Shown here in pieces: positions 45,790 to 58,184 of a stretch of 64,000 bases of DNA. Source of the stretch: Magnolia sinica (taxonomy: Eukaryota > Streptophyta > Magnoliopsida > Magnoliales > Magnoliaceae); assembly GCF_029962835.1 (NCBI RefSeq), contig NC_080588.1, positions 62,582,001 through 62,646,000 of the forward strand, given 5' to 3'. A program made the translations under genes and the position numbers. The stretch's first letter is position 1. Each line of letters starts with the position of its first letter. The notes under the pieces were generated by a model. The model saw only the letters and a program-made list of their open reading frames with translations. It did no database searches and was not told where the DNA came from.

Positions 45790-47901
45790 TTCGAATTCAC
45801 ACAGGTAACCTGAAGTCGTGAGGCAAAAAATTTCTAAAATATAAAATACTATTAAAAATAATGAATAAAGTCTGCTTATAAAGCTATTGATATGGTTTAT
45901 ATAGTCTTAAATATTTCTAATTATTGAATATAGTAAATGACTTTTAAATTGATTAATATCCTTTTTCTAATACAAAAACACTTTAGAATTAATTAAAACT
46001 GCGACTTATTAAAAATAGTAAAATTTAACTTTAAACTCGAAATCAACTCCTAAAATAAACTTATTTTGACAAACCATTTGGGGATCAGTTACCTTTAGCA
46101 TTGGATAGGGTGTTGAGCTCATCAATTGCTTTCCTATGACATACTATACACGAGGAATGGATAATCATTTGTAAAGTTATGGTTGTATGAAGATATAGTG
46201 GACCATTGATCCAAATTTCTTTTGGCCAGATTTCTTTCCATTCTAGATTATCCATGATTTTGTCCTACAACATACCCCTCTATTTGAAAAATTAAACTCA
46301 TCTCAAGTTTAGAATGATAATAACCTATCCTGATGACCTGCCATTGTAGCGTCTTCTTTGGTACATCAACAAATGATGTTGAATGCCTACACGTCAGGTC
46401 AACGTTTTGTTCATAAGAAAGAACTTCATAAAACAATTTGTTACCCTTTGTTTCTTTACAATCCTATGTTTGGGATGTCAATTTTCGCCTCTTTTGTAAC
46501 AATGAATTTGTAACTAGAAATTATCCGAATATTAATTCTGGCTCCATTTATTGCTATTGATTTTTGTTCGTTGGCCATGTGTTGCCATTGTCACTGCTGG
46601 CCTTCGATCCATGCACTTTGTTTCTAGTTGAGAATTATGATGATGCTGATTTTCATAGAGCTTAACGTGATTATTATGAAAGTGTCAATCTCCTTAGCCA
46701 TCAAGTTGTTTTTACCCATTGATCCATTGATTGTTTCTGGTGGGCCATTTATCTGATTCAATCTTTTTCAAGCTCAAATATTAATCCATCAGATAATCCA
46801 TCTATAGATCCATCAAGTAATTCGACAGTGGATTCCTCAAGAGGCGCTTCATTTGTTTAGCTTCACTCTTCTTCTTTATTGGTGGATTAATTTTAAGAGG
46901 TACTTGTTGATCTTCTTAATATATATAAATCTAGTCTTCTTCTTTAATATCTGATTGGCTAAAATTATTGGCTCCTTGAATTAGCCTTGTCTCAATAAGA
47001 TTGTGACCTATGATTTGGCATGGGTGTTATATTTGTTGGAACCTACCACAAATTGCTTCGACAATAGTGAGTTGTTCGTTGCCACAAATATATTTGTGAT
47101 CCATGGCCTTTATCAACTGATCAACAAATTAATCCTCACCTGTATCTCCTTATTTAAACAATATGATTTCTTATATAAGGTCACGAACTTTGTGCTCTTC
47201 AATGCTTGCTTCTCTAGAGCACACCAATAAGATCGTTACTGTCTAATCTACTCTTGGAAGCCATCGACCCAATGAAAGACATCACTTTGATACCAACTGC
47301 CATAACGGGTGTATGGTGTAGAAGGAAAGGAGAAGATCATCTTCTTTCGCTGCCATAAACCTCTAATACACAAGGAAACCTTAAATACACAAGAAAATAA
47401 AAATAAAAATCTCTAAAAGAGAATATTTTTGAGAATAATAAATAAAGCCGGTTTACAAAGTCATTGATATGAATAAGCCCTGCGCCTTAAATTCATAAAA
47501 TTTTCAAAATGGTAAACTTTCTAAAAATTGTAAATGACTTTTAAACTAACTCAAAACTCTTTTACATAACTCGAACAAGGAAATTAAGCATTGGTGAACT
47601 TCTTCGAATCCTAAAAATTATAAAAATAGTAAAATCCATAACTTACCAAGATGGTAAAATTTAATTTTCAACTTAAAATTAACCCTTGAAATAACCTTAT
47701 TTTGAAAAGTCATTCAAGAGCCAATTGCCTGTGGCATTGACAGAGACTTAAAGCTTGTCAATAGCTATCTAAAGATATATTATATACACAAAATAGATAA
47801 CTAATCGTAAACTTAATAATCATTGGAAGCTGTAATGCACGCTAGACCCTTGGATTGAATTTCTAGCCCTATTTCTTTCAATCCTAACTTTATCCTACAC
47901 A
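45790..47901 (-). mobile_element. Old LTR retrotransposon remnant with diverged LTRs
   Basis: Left LTR about 45,790-46,273 and right LTR about 47,320-47,901 share order and text: AATAAAGTCTGCTTATAAAG / AATAAAGCCGGTTTACAAAG, GTAAATGACTTTTAAA in both, and ATTTTGACAAACCATT / ATTTTGAAAAGTCATT. The minus-strand LTR start is TGTTGTAGGA / TGTGTAGGAT. TTGGTATCAAAGTG (minus, about 47,288-47,301) fits a tRNA-Met primer site and AAATAGAGGGG (minus, about 46,275-46,285) a polypurine tract. The internal 1 kb has no recognisable gag or pol. Confidence 0.65.
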
Positions 47902-49837
47902 ATCCTTTGCAAACACATTCCATTTTGTTCAATATTAGTTCACTTTGTGAAATGTTTAGCCAACATAAAAAAAAAACTGTTTGAACTTCAAATTAGTTAA
48001 GTCTGTGCATGGATGCACTACTATTGAACTGAGTTGCAACAATAAAGGCAAGGACATTCTTTAGTGAGCACTCTTTATTATTCAAAATGGAATATTAATA
48101 TATGATTGTTGGGGGTTAGAAAGAAAAAAGAAGAAGGATAGAACTCATTTTTCCTAAAAATGTAATTGGGCCATCGGATATGACAACAATTTGCACACAT
48201 GCAAACACATTGCACCTATATGGCATACGGACCACACATCTATGTGCAATGTTTTGTAGTACTCAAACCTTAAAATAAGAATATTGGGTTTTGTATGTGC
48301 ACCACGGTTGGATAAATCCAAACCATATATTAAGTTTGTTGATATGCTAAGGTCCTGTAGAATAATGCTAATAACTAGAGTAAATTTTGTTAAACAAAAA
48401 CAAAAGACATTAGTTTTTTCATCTAAGTGAAGTTTGGAGAACCCAGACTTAATATGGATAAACCAAATTCTCCGTGCTTTCATATCTCTCGACATACCAT
48501 TTTCTCAAAACCATTAGTTCTTTCTCGATTTTCCTTTTCAAAATGTCTCCAGAGTACCCAAAACCATTAGTGTTTTCCCATATTTCTTTTTCCAAATCAT
48601 TTTTTGATCCATCATTTTTAGCATTTCAACATTTTTTTCCCCATTAGTAACTTCCCAAAGACCATATATAACCTTAGCAATACACACGTACTTTGGTTCA
48701 CGAAGTCCTATAATTAGCTAATGCTAGCTTCTCCACCCCAACTGAGATAAATATATTTAACAGTACTTCTACAAAGAACAATCTCCAATATCTCTTTTAT
48801 AGCACCTAAAAAGCTACTGTGTACTCATGCCAAACTTCTGCAAAACACTTCCTTTCACCTTGCCTCTTTTTCACAAAAAATCTTTTTCGCCATAACTTTG
48901 ATACCACTTGTGAGGTATGGAAAACTCAAACTCAATCCTCACCATTTCTATGGCAACTTTAAACCAATGAGCAAACAACATATCTTTAAGGAACCTTTAG
49001 CACAAGCAAATACACGAGCTCATAAGCTAAAGATTAAAAAAATAAAAATAAAAATTTATTGCAATCTCAACTCTCTACTACTATATGGAGAAGGGTGAAT
49101 ACATGATCAAGTCTATGCCTTGCTCAGAGGAGGCTAATCACTATTGACTCTTGTTTCACAATGTCTAAAAATAATTCCAAAACGAACCAAACTGCTAATA
49201 CTTAGAATGATTCTCCATATGTTAATTCAAGTGTAACTATAATTCCAACAACTTAAACCAATGCTTAGGTTGCATTTGGCAGTGCTGAAATCAACATTTG
49301 GTTGATTCTGATTGTGGGTTAATCTAGTTATGCAATCAGGGTCATACAGAAAATGAAACCCAAGTAAGCATTTGCCCACTGATAAACTCCACTCATCTCA
49401 AATGGGGTATCCATAATAAAAGATGGATGGTCAGGTTTAGATTCCCAACATACTTCCAAGCATAACCTTAGGCCCTGATTGGGACTAAGGAAATGAGAGT
49501 GTGAATTTAGTAAATCTATGAACCTATTAAATTCATGAACTTGCATTGGATTTGGATTTTGTGAAACTTAAATTCTACCATTTGAAAATTAAACTACAAA
49601 CTCATAGATTTAGAAATATTTATTGTAATGTTAGAGCATTTTATTGTAACATGATTATTAGAAGGATCTCTTCTCAACCATACTCATAACAACATTAGAA
49701 TCAAAAGAAAGCGGAAAGAGATGCAAACCACAACACATAAATTTACGTGATTTTTCTTCAGGTATGTTCATGGATTCAGGCCAATCCATCACGCTCAAAG
49801 GAAAAAAAGAAGATGAAACTCTCAATACAGTGATCTA

Positions 49838-49877
<40 letters not shown>

Positions 49878-50038
49878 GGCCGATTGACTATATATATTAT
49901 ACCATATAAATTGAGGTTTACATGAAACTCTATGTAAAAGTACTAAACAATACACCTTTAGTAATTGGGCTCTATAGATACTAACGATGATAACTTATAT
50001 AGTCTTTCATTCCGTGGATTTATAAAGTTTTTAGTTCT
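47902..50038. other. Intergenic, no gene
   Basis: AT-rich. CTTTGATACCACTTGTGAGG at 48,895 resembles a second primer-binding-site region (minus strand), suggesting another eroded LTR element. MITE-like ends occur at about 49,265 and 49,470. A CT tract lies at 49,841-49,875. Confidence 0.45.
49841..49875. repeat. (CT)n microsatellite
   Basis: 35 bp of pure CT. Confidence 0.95.
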
Positions 50039-50039
50039 A

Positions 50040-50187
50040 TGGAGAGCTTTTCTTTTTTTTTTTTTCCATATGCACGCATAGTCACGCCATGCCAGGATTT
50101 CACCACCTATGGCTACCCGAACCCTTGATCTGGTGTTGAAACTCTTGTGAGTCTACCACTGGGGTAAGGATCCATTTCTGGAGAGCT
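50040..50187 (-). mobile_element. tRNA-derived SINE with perfect 9-bp target duplication
   Basis: TGGAGAGCT flanks it at 50,040-50,048 and 50,179-50,187. On the minus strand the body starts CCCCAGTGGTAGACTC (A-box-like), then AAGGGTTCGGGTAGCC (B-box-like) and GGTGGTGAAATCC, and ends in an A-rich tail (T run at 50,053-50,065 on plus). It shares its head with the intron 4 SINE at 9476. Confidence 0.8.
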
Positions 50188-53100
50188 AGAGTTGCCACAA
50201 AATCACGTATTCACAGGGATGTGAACTTGAAAAATTCAATAAATTGGCAAATTCCCAACAACAAACATTATGAACATTCAATCATATTCACGATGTAGTT
50301 AGATTTCTTAGGAGTCAAGCTTCAAAGTAAGAATATCACAACTTGGAGTCACCTGATATGAATACCAACGTTACTATTGTGAGTCAAGTCAGGTGGTCCA
50401 TCCAAACGCAGACATCTTGCCGGTGTCTTGGAAGGCACTCAAAGTGGATTTCATGGCCTTTTGAGGAATTTTGCGTTGTATAGACCCAATGTATTGCCCA
50501 TCTTCTTCATTGAACCCTAAAAAACATTAAGCACCAGAGTAGACCTCTATTTATAGAAAAAAAACTTAAAAAGATAAAAATATCCTTACTTTTTTCAACT
50601 ACTTTACCTTAATAGACATGAACATTTTCGTCAAAAAAACTAACATCCATATGCTAAAAATCGCGTTTAGTGATATAAGTTACCTGGCCTTTTGAGGGTG
50701 TGTTTTACAATCTAGCATGGAGTACGGCTAGTTTGGGTTTGGGGTCACGTTACAATTATCCAAACCGTTTATAGTATAGCCCTCATAATGGATGGGGGAT
50801 AAATAAATAATAAAAATATGGGAATATTTAAACACCCTTTTATTACTAATATGGATCATCTCCTTTAACCGTTTCTTAGTGGGCCATCAATAGGATCTTG
50901 CATTCTAGAAATTTTTTTATATCATATGTACACCATCCAGGGTGAGGCCAATCGTGTGAATGGTTGAGATCGTTGCATAATAACCTCATATCCAATGGAT
51001 AAAGTCCCAAGGTACTAAATAAAAAGGATGTACTGTAGCAAATCTCTTTAGAAAAGCAAGACATCGCTCTCCGTAACCTTTTCTTTAAAATTTCGCAAAT
51101 ACCGAAAAAGCCCTCAAGGCTTATGAATTGTGAGGAGGAATGCTAAGTGCATTGAGGTGCACCATTTGAATGCCACGGCGCACGTGGTAACGAGGCATGC
51201 GTGTGAAAGATCTGAGCTACTCATGGCTCGGTCTTCGCGTAATGGATGAGGGGGATCTGAAAAGATGGTGGGCCATACATGATGATAAAATGCGAAGAAA
51301 GTGGTAATATTCTATTAACCGTTCGTTTGTTACAGTTTATTTGCTTGTACATGTGTGGGACACCTGATGATCAGATAGGCTTCTTTCTCTAGAAGACGCT
51401 AGAACGTGGGGTTTTCCTGATGAACGGATCTAATCTTTCACATGTGTGACTTGTTGACACGTGTGAGGAAAGTTTAAGAAAAGTGTACCAGCTAGAGTGC
51501 CCTTGGTATTCACCTTCCCCGGACTTATAAGATGCCACGGCTGCAAACAAACAAGAGATGGGAACGACCTACAAAATCAAATTATTCAGGGAATGATCCA
51601 ATACATACAAATGCATGGGGCCCACTAGTGATGTACATTTGGAATCCAAACCGTGCATCTGGTGAAACTCCTCATGTTCACTATATATCCCACGAGTCAT
51701 CCCGACCCAAAGCTCATGTAGGACACACCACAGGGAGCAATGTGAAATAATACCTAAAAACTTCTATATTCACTTGTTGTGGACGACCTTAGATTTGAAA
51801 TATACTGAATTTTGGGAATTACCTTGATCCTGGCGGGGAACACCTGATGATTGGGTTGGATGACACGTAAACAACAAGGTGGACCCCAATTTCCCTCTAG
51901 AAGTTTCTATGGCGAGGGTTGCCCTACCCCTTTTTCCATGACCTAAGTCATAGATTAGGCTAGATTATGGTATCTCAGCCTACCATGGAGGCCGCATCTA
52001 ATTGACGGGTTGGATGGTGGACATATATAACAGTGGGCCCCAGAGAGCTCCAACCTATGGTAATTACCATAAGTTGGGAACGCATGCGGTCATTCTCCAG
52101 ACTAATCAAGGGTAAAAGAAAAGGTAGCCCACTAACCACCTCAATCAGAGCCCCGCTCCAATCTCCACCGCACATACACCCACACAGGTTAGACGGTTCC
52201 AATCATCAGTCACTTAGTCCCCACTTGATGAAAGGCAGATATCAGCTGGTGGGCCACCAAATAAACCCTCTACTTATTAATTAAATAGATACCTCTCATG
52301 TGGCTCGCATCACCAAGATTATTTTAAATCTTAAAAGGATCTCTAGTATTCAATGGTGATATGTGCGTGAGCACTTAAGAATCGTGTCCATGTTACGTTA
52401 ATAAATAAATCATTCTTTTATTATAAATAAAAACCATAGGTTAATAATACTATTTTACAGTCGGAAGCGGCTGGTGACATCACTCATTACCAAACCCTTT
52501 TTGGGATCTTGTGTACAACTGAGTACCACTTATTAAATGGTAATAAATCAACGGATGTCCCTTCTAACTCTTTCCAGATGGATCAAGACAGTCCAATCGG
52601 TGGACCACTGTATTCATAAGGTATGACCGAAAAATAGCTGAGATTGAAAGTTTATGATTATCTAATCCAATAACAATAATTTGATGGTCATCAAAGAATG
52701 GCTACAAATGGATCATCGATGCAACTCCCTTTTTAATAAGATCAGTGATTATTGATGTAATTCCTTTTACCAAGATCAGATCCATTCGGTGGATTATTAG
52801 TTGTACGGTTCGGATTGAATAAGAAAGCTTTCACTGTTTTGATATGGTGTTGGGTGTTGGTAATGGTACGAAATGGCACTCGACGTGCTCGAGATTCAGC
52901 TTCCTCCACAAACACCCACTCCCAAGCAATCGGAACCTCGCCCCGTGCGGATCGCACTTCCATCTCAGCCCGCGTCGAACCGGCGCGGCCACGGCACGTG
53001 CTTCCACGTGTGCGGCACATCACCCTCTGGAGATATTTGAGGGTCTGAAAGAAATATCTACTCCGCCCATCATTCGCGCCTAGTAAGTTTAGGAAGCGAT

Positions 53101-53457
53101 CCCAAAAATCAGGCTGATCTAGAACTCGATTGGACCACACAACAGGGAACAGTAAGGATGAGATGGCCCACAATTGAAACCTTCCTTGGCCCACCGAAGT
53201 CTTGATCAGGCTGATATTTGATTTTTCTGTTCATCCTAGTGGTACTCAACTTATGAACGGATTGAATGACATATAAACATCACGGTGGGCTCCGGGAGGT
53301 TTCAACGGTGGTCGTCTCAATTCCCACATATCCATATCTTGTGGTCCACTTGCGTTTCCAACATGACGTGGGAGGAACCGATGGACCGGTGGATGTAACA
53401 CATGGATGACAGCTAGCACCAAAGAGGTTTTGGTTTCACGGTCTTGAAAGGTGTTGC
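50188..53457. other. Intergenic with MITE arms
   Basis: No supportable gene. Common arms (GTGGGCC..., CACATGATGTA-type) recur at 51,240-51,760, 51,840-52,260 and 53,180-53,340. A short GC-rich island at 52,860-53,090 yields open frames on both strands but nothing I can identify with confidence. Confidence 0.5.
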
Positions 53458-54215
53458 AAGCGTTGCACACGGAACCGGTAGAACCGGTAAACTCGACCGG
53501 AACCTACCAAATCCCACCAATTCTGAAGGGCACCGGTTAGTTTGGTTTAGTTCTCGGTTCGGCATTATTTAAAACCTAACCTATAAAACTGAACTTTAAA
53601 CTAGACTGTAGAACCGAACTTGGAATTGAAACTGAAACTGAACCGTGATTATTATGTTTAATTGGACTTGTTTTAAAAATATTTTATGAGTTTATAATGT
53701 ATTTTAGTTGTCTATTTAACTCATGATTTATTATTTATAATGCATCATTTGATTGTTTCCATAAATATCCTTTTACATACCTTGTAGAACTGAACTTGGA
53801 ATAGAACCTGAAACCGGACTGTGATTATTATGTTTAACTGGACTTCTTTTAAAACTATTTAATGAGTTTATAATGGATTTTAGTTGCCTATTTAACTCAT
53901 AATTTATAGTTTATAATGCACTATTTAATTGTTTTTGTAAATGTTTGTTTATATACCTTATATAATATTTATGCTATTCATTAAATATATTACAATATGA
54001 ATGGACATAGGCTGGATTAAAAAAAAAAAAAAAACATGCAATTAGACAAGATTACAAAAAGCCCACAACAGTAAAATTGGATTGGAGCTGAACTGATATT
54101 TACGTTCAATTCCTATTTGGTTCTATGGTGCCAGTGGTTTGGTTTCGGTTATGGTTCGGCTGCAGTTTCACCCCAGAATCAGATTGAACCTAACCGCGTG
54201 CACCCCTAAGCGTTG
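53458..54215. mobile_element. hAT-type element (742 bp) with perfect 8-bp target duplication
   Basis: AAGCGTTG flanks it at 53,458-53,465 and 54,208-54,215. The right terminus, reverse-complemented, is AGGGGTGCACGCGGTTAGG. The left begins CACACGGAACCGGTAG, so it has lost about seven terminal bases. The ends are rich in ACCGG/CCGGT and GGTTCGG words. No transposase. Confidence 0.7.
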
Positions 54216-54219
54216 CCCA

Positions 54220-54350
54220 TAGGGGTGTCAATGGGCCGGGCTCGGGCCTTAATAATTATATTTTTGAGTTAAGCCAGACTGACGGCCCGCTCGAAACTGT
54301 TCAAAATCCGAGCCAAGACCTAAACCAGGCCCGGCCTGTTGACAGTTCTA
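54220..54350. mobile_element. Short hAT-like MITE
   Basis: Left TAGGGGTGTCAATGGGCCGG, right (reverse complement) TAGAACTGTCAACAGGCCGG. The TAGGGGTGTCAA start is typical of hAT MITEs. Flanks GTTGCCCA / GTTGTACG match weakly. It lies four bases from the larger hAT-type element. Confidence 0.5.
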
Positions 54351-54870
54351 GTTGTACGGAATTCCAGTTCATTTTCAAGTGCAGCCAAAAGTAACTTGTG
54401 CGCGAGTACTGGCAGCCACACGTGCCGACAAACCCATCCGCTCAACAGTGGGACCCACCTTTTGCCCTTAGGTCAAGAACGAGGTTGATACGTTCGTCCG
54501 TTGGTCTAGAGAAGTACGTCGACTATGGAGTGTTGGACATTTTTTTGTGCCGTCCATTTAATGTGGGCCACCAAATGAGGAGCTGATTCACGGCCCAGAG
54601 AGTATCCCGCACGTGTGGCGGCCTGGACACCAGAAAGTGAGGTTGCGCAAGTGTACTTCACCATTATTCCGAGCCCTTCATCGACCAACACGTAAACCTC
54701 AAGTGGGGCCCACCTTGTATTCCTTCGTAATTAAGCTAATCCGGCAGTGGGCCCCACCGACTAATGTCACAACAAAAGCAGAAACCCAACTTAGTGCCAA
54801 ACGACTCAAAAGCCTCCAACCGTACACACGAAAAGCGGCCCCCACATACGATCAACGTACCAAATACACC

Positions 54871-54932
54871 CACGTCATCAAGCTTTATGACTTATGTGGG
54901 CCCCATACCCCACTCCCATGCGTCTATAAATA
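54871..54932 (+). promoter_or_regulatory. bZIP gene core promoter: CACGTCA element and TATA box
   Basis: TATAAATA at 54,925-54,932 lies 69 bp before the start codon, predicting a leader of about 40-45 nt. CACGTCA (54,871-54,877), an ACGT-core site of the kind bound by bZIP proteins, lies about 50 bp upstream of the TATA box. Autoregulation is possible but is inference only. So short a leader leaves no room for the sucrose-control upstream ORF of S1-group bZIP genes. Confidence 0.7.
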
Positions 54933-55000
54933 CTGCCCGACTCCGCTTCTACTCCTCCCTTTCCCCCACCCCCCATCCTCCCTTAAACGGTTTCCCAGCC

Positions 55001-55486
55001 ATGATGTCGCCGGAGCTAGCCTGCGGAAAACCGCTCTCGGTTCTCGATAGCGGTTTCTGCGAACCCTACGACCTCTTCTCCTTACTCGAGCAACTAAACC
55101 CGAACCTGAACCCGAGCCCGAACCCGGCCGGATCCAACTCCGGGTCCGACGAAGCGAACCGGGTTCCCTCCCCCGCCGATGAGCGGAAGCGCCGACGGAT
55201 GATCTCGAACCGAGAATCTGCCCGTAGATCTCGTATGCGAAAACAGAGGCATTTGGAAGACCTCCGGAACCAGGTGAACCGGCTGCGTGCCGAGAACCGT
55301 GAGGCATCGAACCGGCTCGGGCTCGTTTTGCACCACTATCATGCCTTCCGGAGAGAGAACGACCGGCTTCTTGCGGAATCCGCCGGTTTACGGCAGCGGT
55401 TGTTGGATATTCACCGGATCCTTGTTTTCCGGCAGCTGCAACATCTCGTCTCGTCGAACGAACAAATTCCTCAATTAATCGCGTAA
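55001..55486 (+). CDS. bZIP transcription factor, group S-like, 161 aa, intronless
   Basis: A DNA-binding regulator expected in the nucleus, recognising ACGT-core sites as a dimer. After a 60-residue N-terminus rich in Asn, Pro and Ser comes the basic region ERKRRRMISNRESARRSRMR (61-80). It has the invariant N70-x7-R78 pattern and, nine residues on, L88 opening the zipper. Heptad positions are L88, L95, A102, V109, F116, L123, L130, I137, an extended zipper with three weak positions. Small size, no intron and the basic region fit plant group S (OCS-element-binding-factor type). The frame is open 79 codons further upstream, but that part holds the TATA box, so the start is ATG 55,001 (GCCATGATG). 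An alternative start is the next codon. Poly(A) signal AATAAA at 55,496. Subgroup not resolved. Confidence 0.93.
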   Translation: MMSPELACGKPLSVLDSGFCEPYDLFSLLEQLNPNLNPSPNPAGSNSGSDEANRVPSPADERKRRRMISNRESARRSRMRKQRHLEDLRNQVNRLRAENREASNRLGLVLHHYHAFRRENDRLLAESAGLRQRLLDIHRILVFRQLQHLVSSNEQIPQLIA

Positions 55487-55495
55487 TTAGCAGAT

Positions 55496-55501
55496 AATAA
55501 A
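55496..55501 (+). terminator. Poly(A) signal of the bZIP gene
   Basis: AATAAA, 10 bp after the TAA. Being so close to the stop, it may not be the used site; T-rich sequence at 55,665-55,710 offers further 3' end elements. Confidence 0.4.
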
Positions 55502-56540
55502 CGGGATTATCATCATTAATTGGTAAAAATGAGGAAAGAAAGCAATTGCTCATTCGCTCGTGTGTATATTAAAAGCAGGAAAAGCCAGGAAACCGCTAGT
55601 AGTTTTGAAAAGTGGTTTGGAAAAAAAAAATGGCGGTTTTGGTGAAAGCCAGATTATGTAAAATTACCTATTTTTTTCCTTTTCTTTTCCTTTTTTCTAT
55701 GTTTGTTTGAATTTTGCAATTGGGAATTTGGGTTTCAAAATCAGATGTGTTCTAATTACATTCTCCCGAGAATTTGAAATATCACCTTCATATCAGCAAT
55801 ATCGGCAAGAGAACCATGAATATACCACAAGACATTGCATGAATTGAACAAAGCATCGCTATAAAATATAAAGAGAAAGACGAGTCGGTTGATTAATACC
55901 TGAGAAATTGAAATTGAAATTGAGAACGGGTTGAATGCCAGAATTTCATCCTTTTGGAATGAGGGAAGATTCCAGAGCTCTGTTTTAAAAGCTAAAGAGA
56001 GTTTGAATAAAGTAAAAGAAGATGGGTTAGCTTTTTATTATTGTGGGATGGTTTCTAATATAATTAAACTTGCTAAGTGCTCTACCTTTTCATATATCCA
56101 TAAAGTAAGCGTACATGTTCGCAAGCCGATTGTGGGCCCCACCGTACCCGAATATTGTAGATCATCTCAACCATCGATTTTTATATGTGAGAATTTTTAG
56201 TGGTGATGGATTTCAATATTCGTAGGGTTAGGATGGTATTATTAGCATGGATTTTGATCTGCATGCATGCCACGTTACGGTGGGGCCCGTAGGTCACGTG
56301 ACATTATGGATATGAGGTGCCACGTATATGGTCCCCACCTGTGATATAAGACAACGTGGTCCAATTAAATCCTGCCAAGGCATGTCAGTACCAGTTCATA
56401 CAAACGTTGTTAGGTAGAGCACGTACACACGTACTCCACCAAGCTTCATCTCTATTATCTAACAGTCACATGGCCCAATCAAATTCTATGGAAGTTAGTG
56501 GTGGCACGGTCAACACTCAGTCCGGAGGCTATATGGGCCG
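55502..56540. other. bZIP 3' side and intergenic DNA
   Basis: T/A-rich sequence, no gene. GTGGGCCCCACCGTACC at about 56,130 and GGTGGGGCCCGTAGGTC at 56,280 are arm-type fragments. Confidence 0.45.
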
Positions 56541-57070
56541 ACCATGATGTATGTGATTTATTGGGGGCGAGGCTGTGGTTGATACTGGGATCCAATGAGG
56601 TAGACTGTGGAGCCACCGTTGTGTATGTGCTTTATATCTATACCGTCCATTTATTCAGAAAGAACCTTTTATAAAATGATCTTCAAAATGAAGTAGATAA
56701 AAATCTGAAGTGTACCACACCACAGGAAAGATTGGTGACTAGACATTAAAAACTTCTTGTTGGCCACAAAAGTTTTGGATCGAGATGATGATATATATGT
56801 GGTCTCTTCATACAGGTCTTTGCAAAATTATAAATAGTTTGGATGGAAAATAAAGTCCCATGGCCTCGAAGGATTTTTAAATATTCCCAAGGCCTCCAAA
56901 AAAATTTATTGGTAGAATTCATTCACCATTGTTTCATGTTATATGGTCCACCTAAGATTTGAATCTGCTTCAATTTTTTAAGTCATATACTAAAATAATC
57001 TTTCAAACTAGCTGAGCAGTGTGGATGTACACAACATGCATCAGAGTGGGCCCGTAGTCAGGGATCCATT
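56541..57070. mobile_element. MITE of the common arm family
   Basis: Opens with GGCCGACCATGATGTATGTG; inner arm GTACCACACCACAGGAAAG; mirrored by TATGGTCCACCTAAGATTTG and CATGCATCAGAGTGGGCCCG at the right. About 500 bp, no coding. Terminal bases not certain. Confidence 0.5.
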
Positions 57071-57279
57071 GACCTTTTGGATCCGAAGGCGCTCTGTGTA
57101 CTACACTTTAATCCACGTTACTAAAATAATTCAAAACTTATGTGGACTACTAAAATAATCCACGTTGTCTATCATTTTGTCGGATCATTTAAGAGCATGA
57201 GCAAAAAAATAAAGAAATTCAAAACTTAAGTGGACAACACCTTAAGAAAACTTCTTGGGGCTACGATACTTTTGTATGC

Positions 57280-57700
57280 AAGTTGGGGCTCTAAGAGGCC
57301 GCTGTGATGTATGGCTTTTATCAACACCATCCATTTATAAGCTCAAAAATAATGTGAGTTTATGGCTCAAGTGGACCACACCACGGGAAGCAGTGGTGCT
57401 ACTGGTGTCATCATTGAAACCTTCTTAGGGTTGCTGTGATGTTTATTTTCCATCCAACCTATTCATGAGGTCATATAAATGTAGATGAAGGGAAAATACA
57501 AATATCATCTTGATCTAAAACTTCTGTACCCAAAGAGGCTTTCATTGTTAGGCATTTAATCCTCATTGTGTGGTTCACTTACGACTTGGGTATACCTAAT
57601 TTTTTAAATTATAAACTGAAAATAACATAGAAAACTATATGGATGGTATCGATACAATCCATTCATCACAGTATCCCTTAGAGCCCCAACCTATCCTGAG
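57280..57700. mobile_element. MITE of the common arm family
   Basis: Left AAGTTGGGGCTCTAAGAGGC, right (reverse complement) AGGTTGGGGCTCTAAGGGAT; 15 of the first 17 match. The interior has the mirrored CAAGTGGACCACACCAC arms. No target duplication found. Confidence 0.6.
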
Positions 57701-57729
57701 TTCGGGACAGGCTAGTGGTACCCAAACCG

Positions 57730-58180
57730 CTTCTAAAAGTTTTGAATAAACCTAGAATTGTATTTTCCCTTCATCTCGTGACCTTATAAATAGGCAGGAT
57801 GGTTCTGCATGTGGGTACTTTATACCAATGTTTTTTTTATAGCGGGGTCCACTTAAACTTTAGATCTACTTCATTTTTTAAAGGTTCATGCCCTAAAATG
57901 TGCTGGCAAAACAGACAGATGACATGGATATAAAAGACATACATCATGGTTAGCGCTACAGTGCCTGCCACAGGGGCATGTTCATCAGGCAATCTGCTTC
58001 CTAAGCTGACAAAGTATAACAATCTGTACACATCCACGTGGCCAATATAATAATCCATGCGCATGGCATGGTCCAAATCATAGGCCCCACATAGCCCTAA
58101 AGTCAGACGAATTGGATGATTATTTTTAGTGTGTATTTTAAATTTGGACCGATTCAACAGTCATCAGCAGGAATGCGTGA
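57730..58180. repeat. Half-element of the common arm family
   Basis: Only the right arm is present: GGGGTCCACTTAAACTTTAG through GACATGGATATAAAAGACAT to CATCATGGTTAGCGC. The rest to 58,180 shows nothing clear. Confidence 0.4.
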
Positions 58181-58184
58181 TAGC

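Noticed and set aside
52742-53194. 150-codon minus-strand frame; its start (FLNLLGANDGRSRYFFQTLK) faintly recalls the PEX11 N-terminus
   Set aside because: The resemblance covers about 20 residues, later text does not follow the family without frameshifts, and the island is flanked by MITE arms. A profile search against PEX11 would decide it.
54764-55000. 79-codon in-frame extension upstream of the bZIP ATG
   Set aside because: It runs through the TATA box and upstream promoter and has no conserved residues; the leader predicted from the TATA box begins after it.
54924-55553. 209-codon open frame antisense to the bZIP gene
   Set aside because: A shadow of the GC-rich coding frame; Arg/Gly-rich with no domain.
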